DNA from: Lepus europaeus
Lineage: Eukaryota > Chordata > Mammalia > Lagomorpha > Leporidae
Assembly (NCBI RefSeq): GCF_033115175.1
Contig: NC_084850.1
Coordinates: 105,879,939-105,943,938 of the forward strand
Direction of reading: 5' to 3'
DNA length: 64,000 nucleotides
A model generated the notes under the pieces. The model was not told where the DNA came from. It saw only the letters and a program-made list of their open reading frames with translations, and did no database searches. This document shows, one piece after another, positions 1 through 12,001 of this stretch (positions are counted from its first letter, which is position 1; each line of letters opens with the position of its first letter). Both the position numbers and the translations under genes were made by a program.

Positions 1-235
1 TTATTAGTCTGTCAAAGGATGCAGCTTAAAGACTATATTTCCCAGACTTAGTTGCAGTCAGTGGTGCCATATGACACAGCTCTGGCAAAATGGGATATGA
101 ATAGATGACACTGCTTTTAAATGTCTATGTGAATGTATTCATGTCTTTATACTCCTGAACCTCTCTCTTCTTTCTTGAAAAGTAATTCTAATGTTGAACA
201 GGGACAGTAGGGAAAACCCAACATTTTTTCAATTT

Positions 236-574
236 GTTTTTTCAAGATTTATTTATTAATTTGAAAAGCAGTGTTACAGAGAGGCAGAGACAGAGGGAGA
301 GAGAGAGAGAGAGAGAGGTCTTCTGTCCACTGGTTCACTCCCCAGATGACTGCAACTGCCAGAGCTATACCGATCCAAAGCCAGGAGCCAGGAACCCACT
401 CCAGGTCTCCCACATGGGTGAAGGGGCACAAGGATTTGGGCCATCTTCCACTGCTTTCACAGGCCATAGCAGACAGGGGGATCAGAAGTGGAGCAGCTGG
501 GACCCAATCTTGAACCCTTATGGGATGCCAGCATTGCAGGCGGTGACTTTAGCTACTACTCCACAGCACCGGCC
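236..574 (-). mobile_element. C SINE (CSINE), minus strand
   Basis: This is a full-length lagomorph tRNA-derived SINE read backwards: the tail (AAGATTTATTTATT) is at left, a GA-rich run follows at about 297-318, and the tRNA-like head with its GGCC end is near 574. Short ORFs across it, rich in RERERE or LSLSLS, come from the GA/CT run and are not genes. Confidence 0.9.
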
Positions 575-642
575 TCAAGTGAGTCTCTTCCATACATTCA
601 ACTTAAGCAACTAATTTGAAAATGAAGACATTACCTTTGACA

Positions 643-727
643 TCTAATTCTTAGGATTAAATGAAAGAACAGGTATAAAGTATCTAGCACAATGCCTGGC
701 ATAGCATAAGTACTCTGTTAATATTAA
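643..727 (+). mobile_element. MIR fragment
   Basis: The sequence resembles the 3' half of the mammalian-wide MIR SINE: a 'taggattaaatga' segment followed by 'agcacaatgcctggca' and a 'cataagtactc' end. It is old and diverged. Confidence 0.55.
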
Positions 728-1007
728 TTGAATTCTCTTATATATACCCCAAAGTTCCTAGTGGCTACTAAGTTTATTATTTTACATTGGATCGTATCAG
801 ATGCCCTATGGGCATGTCAGATCTGAGCAATTCTGAAAGAGCCCTGTCTCAATCTGTCACCAGCCACCTCGGATTGTGAACTGCTCTTCACTGATTTATC
901 ATTTCATGAAGCCATACTACATAGTGTGATAATGAAAAATAGAGGAATGAGGAAGTGTTATCGTTTGGTTCCTTGGGAAGGAAACTGTAAGAGTTTAGTA
1001 TACAAGG

Positions 1008-1370
1008 TGGTATGGGTTGAATGTGGTTTGTCCTCCAAAGGTTCATGTGCTAGACGTTTGTTTCCCAGTGTGGCAATGGGAGAAATACTGGAACCACTAA
1101 GAGGAAGAGCCTAATAGAATTTGGCCATTAGGGACCTCACCCTCAAAATGGATTAATGCTGATCTTACTAATGAGTTAGATTTCGTGAGAGCAGATTGTT
1201 ATAAAATGAGTCCACCCCATACATTTGTCCTTTTCTACATGTGGCCAGTTCCCTCCCCCATTTCTCTGCCATGATGTGACTCAATCAATGGGGCTCTCAC
1301 CAAATACTAAATATATTTTTTTAGTCCTTGAAAAGTTAAACACTATTCTTTCTTCTTAACTCTCACAAAA
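1008..1370 (+). mobile_element. MaLR LTR (MST/THE1-like), solo
   Basis: The segment opens with a 'tatgggttgaatgtggtttgtcc' start. It goes on through 'aggttcatgtgct' and a 'gccatgatgtgac' block near the end, the order found in MST/THE1 type ERVL-MaLR LTRs. I see no internal retroviral sequence beside it. Both ends are approximate. Confidence 0.7.
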
Positions 1371-1544
1371 CAAGCAGCAGATGAGGTTTGGCCCACTGGT
1401 TATTGTTTGCTGACTTCTACCTGTAGGTAGATAAATTTGGAAGGGCCATCTCAAGACAAAGGGGAAGTTTAGGAGTCCTTAGTCATACTTACCTCTTTTC
1501 TCAAGAGGGTGAAGGCAGAAGCACATCTCACAGAAATACAGCAG

Positions 1545-1618
1545 GTATGAAAGGATGTCATATTTTATCAAATGCTTTCTCTGCATGTATTGAGATAATT
1601 GCAAGTTTCATGTTGGAA
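1545..1618 (-). mobile_element. L1 ORF2 scrap, minus strand
   Basis: The text 'tatcaaatgctttctctgcatgtattgagataat' is the antisense of the L1 reverse-transcriptase region. Nearly the same words recur at about 6450-6510 in the large L1 of this window. Only some 70 bases remain. Confidence 0.6.
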
Positions 1619-1624
1619 TTTGTT

Positions 1625-1951
1625 TAAAGGTTTATTTATTTATTGGAAAGGCAGAGTTACACAGAGAGAGAAGGAGAGGCAGATAGAGAGAGGTCTTCCA
1701 TCCGATGGTTCATTCCCCAATTGGCCACAATGGGTGGAGCTGTGCTGATCTGAAGCCAGGAGCCAGGAGCTTCTTCCAGGTCTCCCACATGGGTACAGGG
1801 GCCCAAGGACTTGGGCCATCTTCTACTGCTTTCTCAGGCCATAGTAGAGAGCAGGATCAGAAGTAGAGCAGCTGGGACTCGAACCAGTGCCCATATGCGA
1901 TGCCTGCTCCATAAGACAGGACTTTAACCCACTGCACCACAGTGTTGGCCC
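1625..1951 (-). mobile_element. C SINE, minus strand
   Basis: It is full length, with a TTTATTTATTTATTGG tail side at left and the head ending in 'gttggccc' at right. The middle carries the common 'ggagccaggagcttcttccaggtctccca' block of the family. Confidence 0.9.
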
Positions 1952-1959
1952 ATCATTTC

Positions 1960-2690
1960 CTTTCAAGAGATAGTATCGAAAGTTCCACTAGCTATAAAGT
2001 AGTACTGTATTAGCCTGTGGTGAGTGAGAAGATACTTTGTTAGTTTATATTAAAGTTTCAGCAATGTAATTTCCTTGTCCTTTGTTTCTACTTCCCATCT
2101 GTCATGGACACTACAACTAGCTTCTCACCAGATCCCTCTTCAGTGAAATGTGTGTTGCCCCAGCTTTTGGAACTGCTGAGGACAAATAGCCTCCAGGTGT
2201 CAGCTTCTTCAGAGTCTGCCTCACCTGCTCAGGGCAGCATTGCCAATATCATGCTCCTTCCTTGGGTGACTTCTACCAAATGTCTAATCCACATGGAAGT
2301 ATAAAGATCTGGCTATCTCAGTCCAACTTGGGAAATTCTCTACAGATCCTCCCTTGCTCCACCATACTGTGCCATGTCAGTAGAGGTGGTGGCTGATCCT
2401 ATATCCCAGCTTGACTTCCCCCTCTGCCCAATCTTGACTCCTTTCACTTCCCTCCATGAAGGTTGAATCTAGTGACATTCCTGAATAAACACCCCATGGT
2501 TTAGCCTGTCCCAAGAAGCAGAGCCTGACAGGTGAGGTGTTTTTACAAGTGGTTTAGTGAGGAATATTCCTAGATGAAACCTCTACCAGAGTAAAGAAAT
2601 CGGGAAAGGGCCAAAGAAAAAGTCAGGCAAAAATGTGGTTTAGGCAAAAATAAAAAGGAAGAAAAGAACACAGGCAAAGATGCAGTGCAT
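1960..2690. other. Unassigned DNA, possibly an old LTR-like end
   Basis: No gene is visible. A 66-codon ORF at 2104-2304 shows no recognisable motif. The stretch has an AATAAA at about 2484 after a pyrimidine-rich run, which could be the polyadenylation region of a diverged LTR, but I cannot name a family. Confidence 0.3.
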
Positions 2691-2691
2691 T

Positions 2692-2916
2692 CAGTCTGGC
2701 TCCCTGCTAATGTGCCTGAGAAAGCAGCAGAAGATAGTCCAAGTGCTTGTGCCTCTACCACTCATGTGGAAGACTCAGATGGAATTTCAGGCTCCTAGCT
2801 TTGGCCGTACTCAGTGCTGGCCATTGTGGCCAGTTGGGTAGTGAGCCAGCAGCTAGAGGACCTCTCTCTTTCTCTCTCCCTATAACTTTGTCTTTTAAAT
2901 AAATAAGTATTAAAAG
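2692..2916 (+). mobile_element. C SINE, 5'-truncated, plus strand
   Basis: It begins inside the element at 'cagtctggctccctgctaatgtgcc' and runs to the AAATAAATAAGT tail. The tRNA-like head with its promoter boxes is missing. Confidence 0.85.
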
Positions 2917-2919
2917 AAT

Positions 2920-3489
2920 ACCCTGTTGCCCCACCTTGAGGTAAAGGGACCTGGCTTTAATACCCCAGTATCACTTAGTCATTAGTAATGGGCCAACTCC
3001 GAGGATACGAATCTGTACAATCTCCTAGGTCTTTGTGCTCAAGAAGCCCCTGTTAACCTACAACAGTTCTCCAAAGATGGGTCAACTATGGGCTATTAGT
3101 AGCCAGCACTGATGGCAGATATGGAGTGTACACCATAGCCTGGTGAAGGGGATCTAGCTGGGGAAGCAATAGTAACTACTATATAGATGATAAAGAGATT
3201 AGGAAGGCTCAGATCTTTAACCCAGTGTTTACAGCTTAGATCCTGTCTTGTACTGCATGGGTGTTCTTGACTCCAAATGATTGCCTGGGATGGTCTCCAA
3301 AAGCTTATTCCCAGTTACACAGCCATTCTGAAGAAGGGGTGTCAGCTATATGACATGTGAGATCTGATCTTCCATTTAGTGGATAAAGAGCAATGGAATG
3401 TCTGAGGTAGAAAGGCTTTAAAGGTTGTTAGGTCTTACTAACATGCAGAGGCATGTATTAGCTTTGCATCAGTACTGTGAAATACCTGA
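2920..3489. other. Unique DNA, nothing recognised
   Basis: No ORF of note, RNA gene or repeat was recognised in this stretch. Confidence 0.5.
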
Positions 3490-3924
3490 GAAAACTATTT
3501 ATTTTTAAACATTTTATTGAAATACAGTATATATACCAAGAAATACACATAAGTATACAGATAAATGAGTTTTTTATCCTCTTATCACACTCATAACCAA
3601 CACCTAATTAAGTACAAGACACTGCTAGTATCCTAAGAGTCCTCACTATTCCCTCCTCATTTCTTTTTTTTAAACATGGAAAAAGAAGACTATATTGTCA
3701 TTTACATGTTATGATTCAGTGAAGCAATATTTATAACTGTATACCAAATAATATGACATCCACACATTTTTATAATTTCTGTATTAACAACTACAAGTAA
3801 GAGAAAACATGTGATATTTGTTTCTTTATGTCTGGCTTATTTCACTTAGCATAATGATCTCTAATTGTATCCATTTTGTTGCAGATGTCAGTATTTCATT
3901 CTTTGGCTGAATAATATTTCATTT

Positions 3925-3943
3925 TGTGTGTGTGTGTGTGTGT
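3925..3943. repeat. (TG)n microsatellite
   Basis: A run of about nine TG units inside the L1 3' part. Confidence 0.95.
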
Positions 3944-4257
3944 ATAGCTATAACATTTTCTTTATCCAATCATTAGTAGGTGGACATATATATCAATTCC
4001 CTGTCTTTGCTATTTTGAATTGAGATGCTATAAACAAAGGAGTGAAGGTAATGCTTTCATATCCTGATTTAATTTCCTTTGGATATATTTCCAGGAGTCG
4101 GATAGCTGGTTCATATAGTAGATCTATTTTTAAATTTTTTGTGGACTATCCATACTGTACCAATATGCATTCCCACCAGTGGTGTTTTAGGGTACCATTT
4201 TCTCCACAACTATGCCATTATTTGTTAATTTTTGATTTTTGGATACTAGCTATTCTT

Positions 4258-4582
4258 TTTTTAAAAAGATTTGTTTATTTATTTGAAAGTCAGAGTTACA
4301 CAGAGAGAAGAGAGGCAGAGAGAGAGAGAGGTCTTCTATCTGATGGTTCACTCCCCAGATGGCCGCAACGGCTGGAGCTGCGCTGATCCGAAGCCAGGAG
4401 CTTCTTCCCGGTCTCCCACGTGGGTGCAGGGGCCCAAGCACTTGGACCATCCTCTACTGCTTTCCTAAGCCATAGCAAAGAGCTGGATTGGAAGTGGAGC
4501 AGCCGGGACTTGAACTGGTGCCCATATGGGATGCTGGTGCTTCAGGCCAGGGCATTAACCCACTGCACCACAGCGTTGGCCC
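4258..4582 (-). mobile_element. C SINE, minus strand, inside L1
   Basis: Full length. The target duplication ACTAGCTATTC is seen on both sides (about 4245-4255 and 4587-4597), which proves insertion into the older L1. Confidence 0.92.
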
Positions 4583-5730
4583 TGACACTAGCTATTCAAA
4601 CTGAGGTGAAGTAGTACCTGATTGTGGTTTTGATTTGCATTTCCCTGATGGCTAGTAATACTGAGCATTTTTTCATTTGTCTGTTGGCCATTTGTATTTC
4701 ATCCTTTGAAAAATGCTTGTTCATATGCTTTTCCCATTTCTTAACTGGATTGTTTGTTTTGTTATTAAATTTCTTGCGCTCCTTATATATTTTGGATATT
4801 AACTCTTCATCAAATGATAGTTTGCAAATATTTTATCCCATTCTGTCCATTGCCTCTGCACTTTGTTGTTTCCTTTGCTGTTCAGATTGTTCAGCTTGAT
4901 GTAATGCTATTTGTCTATTTTTGCTTTTATTGCCCATGCTTTTTTGGGTCTCATCTAAGAAGTCTTTGCCTAGGCCAATGTCTTACATAATTTCCCCTAT
5001 TTTCCTCTAGTAATTGGATGGTTTCAGATGTTAACTTTAGATGCTTGATCCATTGTTGATTTTTATATAGGGTATTTTTGTATAGGGTGTAAAATAGGTG
5101 CCTTATACCAAACTACTGCAGGTGGAAATCCAGTTTTCCCAACACCATTTGTTGAAGAGACTGTCCTTTCTTCAAAGATTGATTTTAGCTCATTTGTCAA
5201 AGAATAATTGGTTGTAGATATGTAGATTATTTTCTGGGGGTTCTATTCTGTTCCATTGATCTACATGTCTAATTTTATGCCTGTACAATGATGTTTTGAT
5301 TATAATAGCCCTGTAGTGTGTCTTGAAATCTGATATTGTGATGCCTCCAGGTTTTTTTTTTTCTTTGTTTGATATTATTTTTGCTGTTTGGGGTCTTTTG
5401 TGTTTCCATACAAATTTTAGGATTATTTTTTCTAGATAAGTGAAGAACATACTTGGTATTTTGATTGGGATCACATTGAAGCTGTAAGTTACTTTGGATA
5501 ATGTAGACATTTTGATGATATTCTTCCAACCTATGAACATGGAAAATTTTTCTATTTTTCTGAGTATATTATATTTCTTTAATTAATATTTTAAAATTTT
5601 CATTTTAGAAATTTTTTACATCCTTGTTAAATTTTTCCCAAGGTAGTTCAATATTTTATGGGTAGTGTGAATTGGAATGATGTAAGTTCTTTCTCATCCA
5701 GAACACTGTCAGTTTATAATAATGCTATTG

Positions 5731-6069
5731 GGGGCTGGCATTGTGCCATAGTGGATAAAATCTGCTACCTGTGATGCTGGCATCCCACCTAGACGCAGGT
5801 TCAAGGCCTGGCTGCTCCACTTTCAATCTGGCTCCCTATGATGTACCTGGAAAAGCAGTGCAGGATGGCCCCAGTGCTTGGGCCCCTACACTCATGTTGG
5901 GAGACCCAGAACAATCTCTGAGCTCCTGGCTTCAGCCTGGCCCAGCTCTGGCCATTGCAGCCATTTGAGGAGTGAGCCAAAGGATGGAAGATCTTTCTTT
6001 CTGTCTGTCTGTCTGTCTCTCTCTCTGTATGTCTCTGTGTTTCAAATAAATTAAAAAAAAAACTTAAAG
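5731..6069 (+). mobile_element. C SINE, plus strand, inside L1
   Basis: It starts GGGGCTGGCATTGTGCC and ends in an AAATAAATTAAAAAAAAA tail. AATGCTATTG at 5721-5730 and AATGCTGTTG just after the tail form the target duplication. A (CTGT)n stretch lies at about 6000-6020. Confidence 0.92.
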
Positions 6070-6539
6070 AATGCTGTTGTTTTTTGTGTGTTGATTTTAT
6101 ATCCTGCAACTTTGCCAAATTCTCCTGTGAGTTCTAATAGTCTGTTAGTGGAGTCTTTTGGTTCCCAGTTGAAAAGAATCTTGTTATCTGTAAACAGGAA
6201 CAATTTGAATCACTTATTTTCATTTGTATTCCTTTGATTTCTTGTTTAATGGCTGTGGCTAAAATTTCCATAACTATATTGAATAATAGTGGGATAATGT
6301 GAAAATGGGCAACCATGTATGTTTTCAGATCTTAGTAGAAATGCTTTCAGCTTTTCCCCATACAATATGACGCTAACTGTGGGTTTGTCATATATTACCT
6401 TAATTGTATTGAGGTATGTTTTGTCTATATCAAAATTCTTACTTAAAGTTTTTGTCACATTTTATCAAATTCTTTCTCTGCATGTGTTGAGATAATCATA
6501 AGTTTTTTTGTCCATCATTTTGGGAAGCTAACTTTATAA

Positions 6540-6830
6540 AGAGGAAAGGTTTATTTAGCTTACAATTTTGGAGGTTCAAGTATAATATTGGGTTGCACCA
6601 TTGGTTTCACCACTGATGAGGATGTCAGTAATTGGAGCATGGAATACAGGTGGAGGAAGAATCATACAGTGATCCTGGAAGCAGAGAGTATTACTGGGCC
6701 CATCTCAGGCTTTTATGAGCCTCCCAGTAGACCCCACCAAACACCATGCCATTAAAGTATGACTTCAGGGTTTAAAGTTGTGCATGAGTTTGGGAGTCAA
6801 ATCATATTGACACCATAGCAAGGAGTGATT
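6540..6830 (-). mobile_element. MaLR-type LTR fragment, minus strand
   Basis: The words 'aaaggtttatttagcttacaattttggaggttc' and a following 'ggcccatctcaggcttttatgagcc' are antisense MST/THE1-like LTR text. It sits where the host L1 loses its reverse-transcriptase text. Confidence 0.6.
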
Positions 6831-6925
6831 TCACAAGGTCTCACAGCTGGCAAGTGACCGAATTAGGAACTACATCCCTGTTTTCTGATTTACAGTACAG
6901 GATGGTTTTCACCATTCCATCAAGC
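6822..6925 (-). mobile_element. MIR-like fragment, minus strand
   Basis: 'caaggtctcacagctggcaagtgac' is the antisense of the conserved MIR core. The flanks are too diverged to extend it. Confidence 0.45.
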
Positions 6926-7074
6926 ATCTCTGGGGTGAATACTCAACATCATGTCATAGTTACTATTTGTGTATTTATGGAAGGGTGGGAAAATTATTAA
7001 TTTTCTCTGTCACATGATCCACTAATTGGCATTCTTGTGATGTGTGAAGGTATTCCTCAAGTTGCAATTAATAC

Positions 7075-7430
7075 TTTTTAAATAAAATTTTTATTTTAGA
7101 GCAGATTTAGATTTATAGAATTATTTTGGAGATAGTACAGAGAGTTTCTGTGAATTCTGCATTGCTTCCTCCGTTACAAAAATATGATGTCAGTATAGTA
7201 TTAAACACATAAAATTATAAATATTTCTGTATATAAAAATCTGTGTCTATATTAAATGAAAATTGGATTCATACTAATGTCTTCAACTATAAGCCACTAT
7301 GAAATGGATTATTCTAGCCTCCTTCCATTGTTTACCTGTGACCCCCTCACACTAAGTGAGATTTTGCACCCTCTTCAGCCATCCATTTAGTTAATTGTTC
7401 AGTTCCCATATACATGTTTATTGTTTTCAG
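7075..7430 (-). mobile_element. L1M 3'-end-like fragment, minus strand
   Basis: 'tttttattttagagcagatttagatttatag' and the following 'agtacagagagtttctgtgaa' look like the antisense of an old L1 3' UTR. It is diverged, and the link to the large L1 is unclear. Confidence 0.45.
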
Positions 7431-7435
7431 AAGTT

Positions 7436-7743
7436 TTTTTTTTAATGAAATTTATTTATTTGAAAGTTAGAGTTACAGAGAGGCAGAGGCACAGAGAGAG
7501 GTCAAGAGAAGTCTTATATTTACTGGTTCACTCTCCAAATGGCTGCAATGGCCAAAACTGAGCTGATCTGAAGCCCGGAGCCAGAAGCTTCTTCCTGGTC
7601 TCCCACATGAGTGCAGGGGCCCAAGGACTTGGCCTATCTTCCACCACTTGCCTAGGCCATCAGCAGGCACTCTAACCACTGCCCACATGGGATGCTGGCA
7701 CTTCAGGTGGCGGCTTTACCCACTACGCCACCGTGCCAATCCC
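7436..7743 (-). mobile_element. C SINE, minus strand
   Basis: Poly-T and TTTATTTATTTGAAAG at left, head ending in 'ccgtgccaatccc' at right. A small internal gap is seen around the 'cagcaggcactctaacc' region compared with other copies. Confidence 0.88.
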
Positions 7744-7744
7744 T

Positions 7745-8224
7745 TTTTTCAGATTGTTAATCCATACCCCCACAGGAACGATTTTTGCTGTTAAAGCACA
7801 GTGGTTAAGTACTTTTTGCCTTACAAACCCCATTTGTTACCAAGGTAACTTAGGTCAGAACCTCTTCACCCACTTCCTTCAGTGAGGTAGTTTTGAACAT
7901 ATGTAATACATTTAAATTCTTTTGTCCCATTCTGTTTTTTGTTCTGGGTATATCTCAACCTCTTAAATGTTTTTAAATATTTGAATATATTACTCTTTGT
8001 GGTGTAAACTTCTGTGTGTTTTGATGAATGTTTAATGTCTTTTTTCCACCTTTATCGTATCAAATTCTCTGGAAAGAGCAAGACTATAGAGGCAGTATAA
8101 ACATCAGTAATTCCCAGGGGCTTGGGAGGAGATTTAAGAGAGTTGAACAGGAGAACCCCGGTATTTTGGAATGAGTGAATTGTTTTCTTGTTTATATTTT
8201 CTGGAAGAGATTGTGATAAATCAG
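7745..8224. other. Unassigned DNA within the interrupted L1
   Basis: No gene or clear repeat. A short 'aattcccaggggcttgggagg' segment at about 8110-8130 resembles the 3' end of an old L1 in plus orientation, but the match is too short to call. Confidence 0.3.
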
Positions 8225-9047
8225 TATAATTTCTTCTTTAACTGTTTAGTACATTTCACCACTGAAATAATCTGAGCCTTTTACTTTCTTTTTTAAGAAA
8301 TGCGTCAAATATTAATTCAACGTATTTAATAAATACAGAACTATTTAAGTTAACTATTTCACCCTTTATGACTTTTGGTAGTTTGTGTATTTCATGAAAT
8401 TAGTGCATTTCATCTAGTTATCAAAATTACATGCATGTAGAGCTACTTTTAGTATTCCTTTATTATCATTTTAGTGTCAATGCAAACAATAGTGATGAGT
8501 CCTCTTTCATTTCTGATATAGGTAATTATTTCCCTCTCTCATATTCACTTACCCTCTCACCCCTAAGTCTAACTTGGCTAGGGATTTATTAATTTTATGA
8601 AACCTTGCTAACAACCAGCTTTTTGTCTCACTGATTTCTCTATTGTTTTCAATTTCACAGGTTTCTATTATTTATTTTTTTTTTTACAGCTTGCTTTAGA
8701 CTTATACTGTTCTTTCTCTCATTACCTAAGATTTAGGCCTAGCTTATTAATTTTAGATATATCTTTTATATATGCATTTAATGCTATAAATTTCCCCCAA
8801 AGCTCTGCTTTCACTGCATCTCACATATTTTGATAAGTTGTGTTTTCATTTTCACTTAATTCAAAATGATGTGACCTTAAGCTTCTTTTCTGACCCATCT
8901 GTTATTGCAGGTACACTGCTTAATATATAAATATATGTTGAGATTTTGCAAGCATTTTTCTGTTACTGTTTTCTATTTTAAATTTCACTGTGGTCAGGGA
9001 ACACACTTTTATGATTTCTGCTCTTTAAATTTGTCAGGATAAGGAAT

Positions 9048-9318
9048 GGACATTTAACCTAGCAATTATGATACTAGTTAAGATCCTATTTTGAAGTACT
9101 TGGGTTTGATTCAAAACTCTGGCTCCCAGTTCAAGCTTGTACTAATACAGACTCATGGGAAGCAATAGGTGATAGCTTAACTAGTTGGGTCCCCACCACC
9201 CACCTGGGAGACCTGGACTAAACTCCTAGTTCCTGGCCATTGAGACATGTGTGGAGTGAACAAGAGAATGGACTGTGTTTGTGTGTGTATGTATCTCAAA
9301 TAAATACAAAAAGAATAT
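9048..9318 (+). mobile_element. Old-subfamily C SINE, plus strand
   Basis: A diverged copy with an 'acatttaacctagcaattatgatactagtt' head, 'ctgggagacctggactaaactcctagttcctggcc' middle and AAATAAATACAAAAAG tail. 'ggacattta' occurs on both sides and may be the target duplication. Confidence 0.7.
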
Positions 9319-9625
9319 TATATTAAATTATTAATCAAAAAGGACATTTAAAAAATAAATATGTTAATATTTTATGGTCCTGAATAAGCTCTACGTTGGT
9401 AGTGAATGTTCCATGCAAATTTGAGAAGAATGTATATTCTGCTAGTGTTGGATAGGGTATTCTATTAATGTCAATTAGATCAAATTGACTGATAGTGGTG
9501 TTCAAGTCAGCTATATCCTAATTGATTTTCTGCCTACTTTACCTATCACTTTACTGACACAGTTTTGAAGTCTCCAACTGTAATACTGAATCTGTCTAAT
9601 TTTTGCTTTCACTCTAATCATTTTT

Positions 9626-10563
9626 TTAACTTTTATTTAATAAATATAAATTTCCAAAGTACAACTTTGAAATTATAGCAGCTTTTCCCCGCATAATCTC
9701 CCTCCCACCCACAACCATCCCATCTCCCACTCCCTCTTCCATCCCATTCTTCATTAAGATTCATTTTCAATTATCTTTATATACAGAAGATCAACTTAGT
9801 ATATACTAAGTAAAGATTTCAACAGACAGCACCCACACAGACACACAAAGTATACAGTACTGTTTGAGTAGTACTTTTACCGTTAATTTGCATAGCACCA
9901 CACATTAAGGACAGAGATCCTACGTGGGAAGTAAGTACACAGTGACTTCCGTTGTTGATTTAATAATTGACACTCTTATTTATGATGTCAGTAATCACCC
10001 GAGGCTCTTGTCATGAGCTGCCAAGGCTATAGAAGCCTCTTGAGTTCAGAAACTCCAACCTTATTTAGACAAAGCCATAGTCAAAGTGGAAGTTCTCCCT
10101 TCCCTTCAGAGAAAGGATCCGCTGGATCTCACTCACAGAGATCTTTCATTTAGGTCTATTTTTTTTTTTGCCAGAGTGTCTTGGCTTTCCATGCCTAAAA
10201 TACTCTCATGGGCTCTTCAGCCAGATCCGAATGCCTTAAGGGCTGATTCTGAGGCCAGAGTGCTGTGTAGGGCATCTGCCATTTTATGAGTCTGCTGTGT
10301 ATCCTGCTTCCCATGTAGGATCATTCTCTCCTTTTTAATTCTATCAATAATAATTTGCAGGCACTGGTCTTATTTATGTAATCCCTTTGACTCTTAATCC
10401 TATCTTTTTGATCAATTATGAACTTAAACTGATCACTTTAATAAGTAAGATGGCATTGGCACATGCCACCTTAATGGGATTGAATTGGAATCCCCTGGCA
10501 CGTTTCTAGCTCTACCATTAGGAGAAAGTCCGAGTGAGCACGTGCCAAACTGTACATCTCCTC
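9626..10563 (-). mobile_element. Young lagomorph L1 3' end, minus strand (about 0.9 kb)
   Basis: It starts at left with T-rich sequence and AACTTTTATTTAATAAATAT, the antisense of the L1 tail. A C-rich, G-poor tract follows (antisense of the G-rich 3' UTR) and then further 3' UTR. The copy at 56,104-57,020 has the same text for most of its length. It interrupts the ancient L1, which resumes at about 10,565. Confidence 0.85.
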
Positions 10564-10720
10564 CCTCTCATGTGTTTTGGCTCTCTGTTGTTAGGTTTGT
10601 ACATGTCTAAGATTTTTATGTCTTGTTAAAGAATTGACCTTTTTTTGTTATTTAGTACATCTCTTTATCCTTGATAAGTTTCCTTTCTCTGTAGTCTACT
10701 TTGTCTGAAATTAATATTTT

Positions 10721-10765
10721 TTAAAGATTTATTTATTTATTTGAAAGGTGGAGTTACAGAGAGGC

Positions 10766-10817
<52 letters not shown>

Positions 10818-11061
10818 TCTTCCATCCACTGATTCACACACCCCAAATGGCTGCAACAGCCAGAGCTGAGCCAATCCGAAGCCAGGAGCCAGCAGCTTCT
10901 TCTTGGTCTCTAATACGGGTGCAGGGCCATCTTCTCCTGCTTTCCCAGGCCATAGCAGAGAGCTGAATTGGAAGTGGAGCATCCAGAACTCAAACTGGCA
11001 CCCATATCGGATGCCAGCACTGCAGGTGGCGGCTTTACCTGCTATGCCATAGCACTGGACC
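10721..11061 (-). mobile_element. C SINE, minus strand, inside L1
   Basis: Full length. 'gaaattaatattttt' before and 'gatattaatattgg' after it mark the target duplication. Its GA run at 10,772-10,814 has expanded. Confidence 0.9.
10772..10814. repeat. (GA)n microsatellite in a C SINE
   Basis: About 20 uninterrupted GA units in the antisense CT-rich part of the SINE. Confidence 0.95.
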
Positions 11062-11744
11062 CTGATATTAATATTGGTATTCTAGCCTTCTTTTCATTAG
11101 TATTAACATAGCACATTTTTCTCCATCTCTTTGCTTTTAAATAGTCAGAGTCTTATATAAAGTGGACTTTCATAGACAGCACATAGTTAGGGTTCGTTTT
11201 TGTATCCACTATGAAGCATACTATGAAAGTCTCTACATTTAATGTAGTTTCTCATATATTTTACTTAATATCTAGTCATTACCTGGAGCTTTCTTTTCTG
11301 CTTTCTCTGGTTTTAGTTGATTATTTTATTTCCTCTCAAAATATGAATCATACTTAAAAATTTAGTGGTTATCTTTAAGTTTGCAACATGTAATTTTAAG
11401 TAAACTAAGTCCGCATTTGTATAACACTATAGTATGCATATCTTAGAACAGAGTATCCCCAATTTCTCTCTCCTTTCTCTTTTGGCATGCTGTTGTTTAT
11501 TTTACTTATACATGTGCTATAATCACCAAATTTGTTGTTAATTATTATTACTTTAAACATAACTATATTTTAAGTCAGTTAAGCAATGAATAAAATAGAA
11601 GACTTTATTTTACCTTTATTTCTTCTATAATTTTCCTTCTTCCTGAAGAAATCTTTTAACATTTCTTGCAGGACAGGTCTACTGGTGATGAATCCCCTCA
11701 ATTTTTGTTTTTCTGGCAAAATCTTTATTTCTCCTTCATTTTTA

Positions 11745-12001
11745 AAATAGATTAGTTTATTTATTTGAAAGACAGGGAAAGACAGAGATCTTCTGTCTGC
11801 TGTTCCACCCACCAAACATCCACAACAACCAGGTCTGGTCCAGGCCAAAGCCAGTGGCTCAGAACCCCATCCAGGCCTCCCAGTTACTTGGACCCTCGTC
11901 TGCTGCCTTCCTAGGCACATTAGCAGAAAGCTGGAGCGCTCTGATATGAGATTGGAGTGTTTGAAGAGGTGGGTTAACTGAGTGCACTACAGTTCCTGCT
12001 T
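11745..12001 (-). mobile_element. C SINE, minus strand, diverged
   Basis: Shorter than most copies. TCTCCTTCATTTTTAA to the left and TCTCCTTCACTTTTTTAA to the right are the target duplication in the ancient L1. Confidence 0.82.

Noticed and set aside
234-614. 126-codon ORF with an RQREREREREV stretch, and many similar ORFs across the window (LSLSLSLS or RERERE peptides)
   Set aside because: They are translations of the GA/CT block and body of C SINEs, present wherever a SINE lies and in either strand.
5190-5540. Possible gene from a 116-codon minus-strand ORF with WKHKRPQ and HVDQWNRIEP
   Set aside because: It is the C-terminal piece of L1 ORF2 in a dead element, so it is annotated with the L1 and not as a gene.
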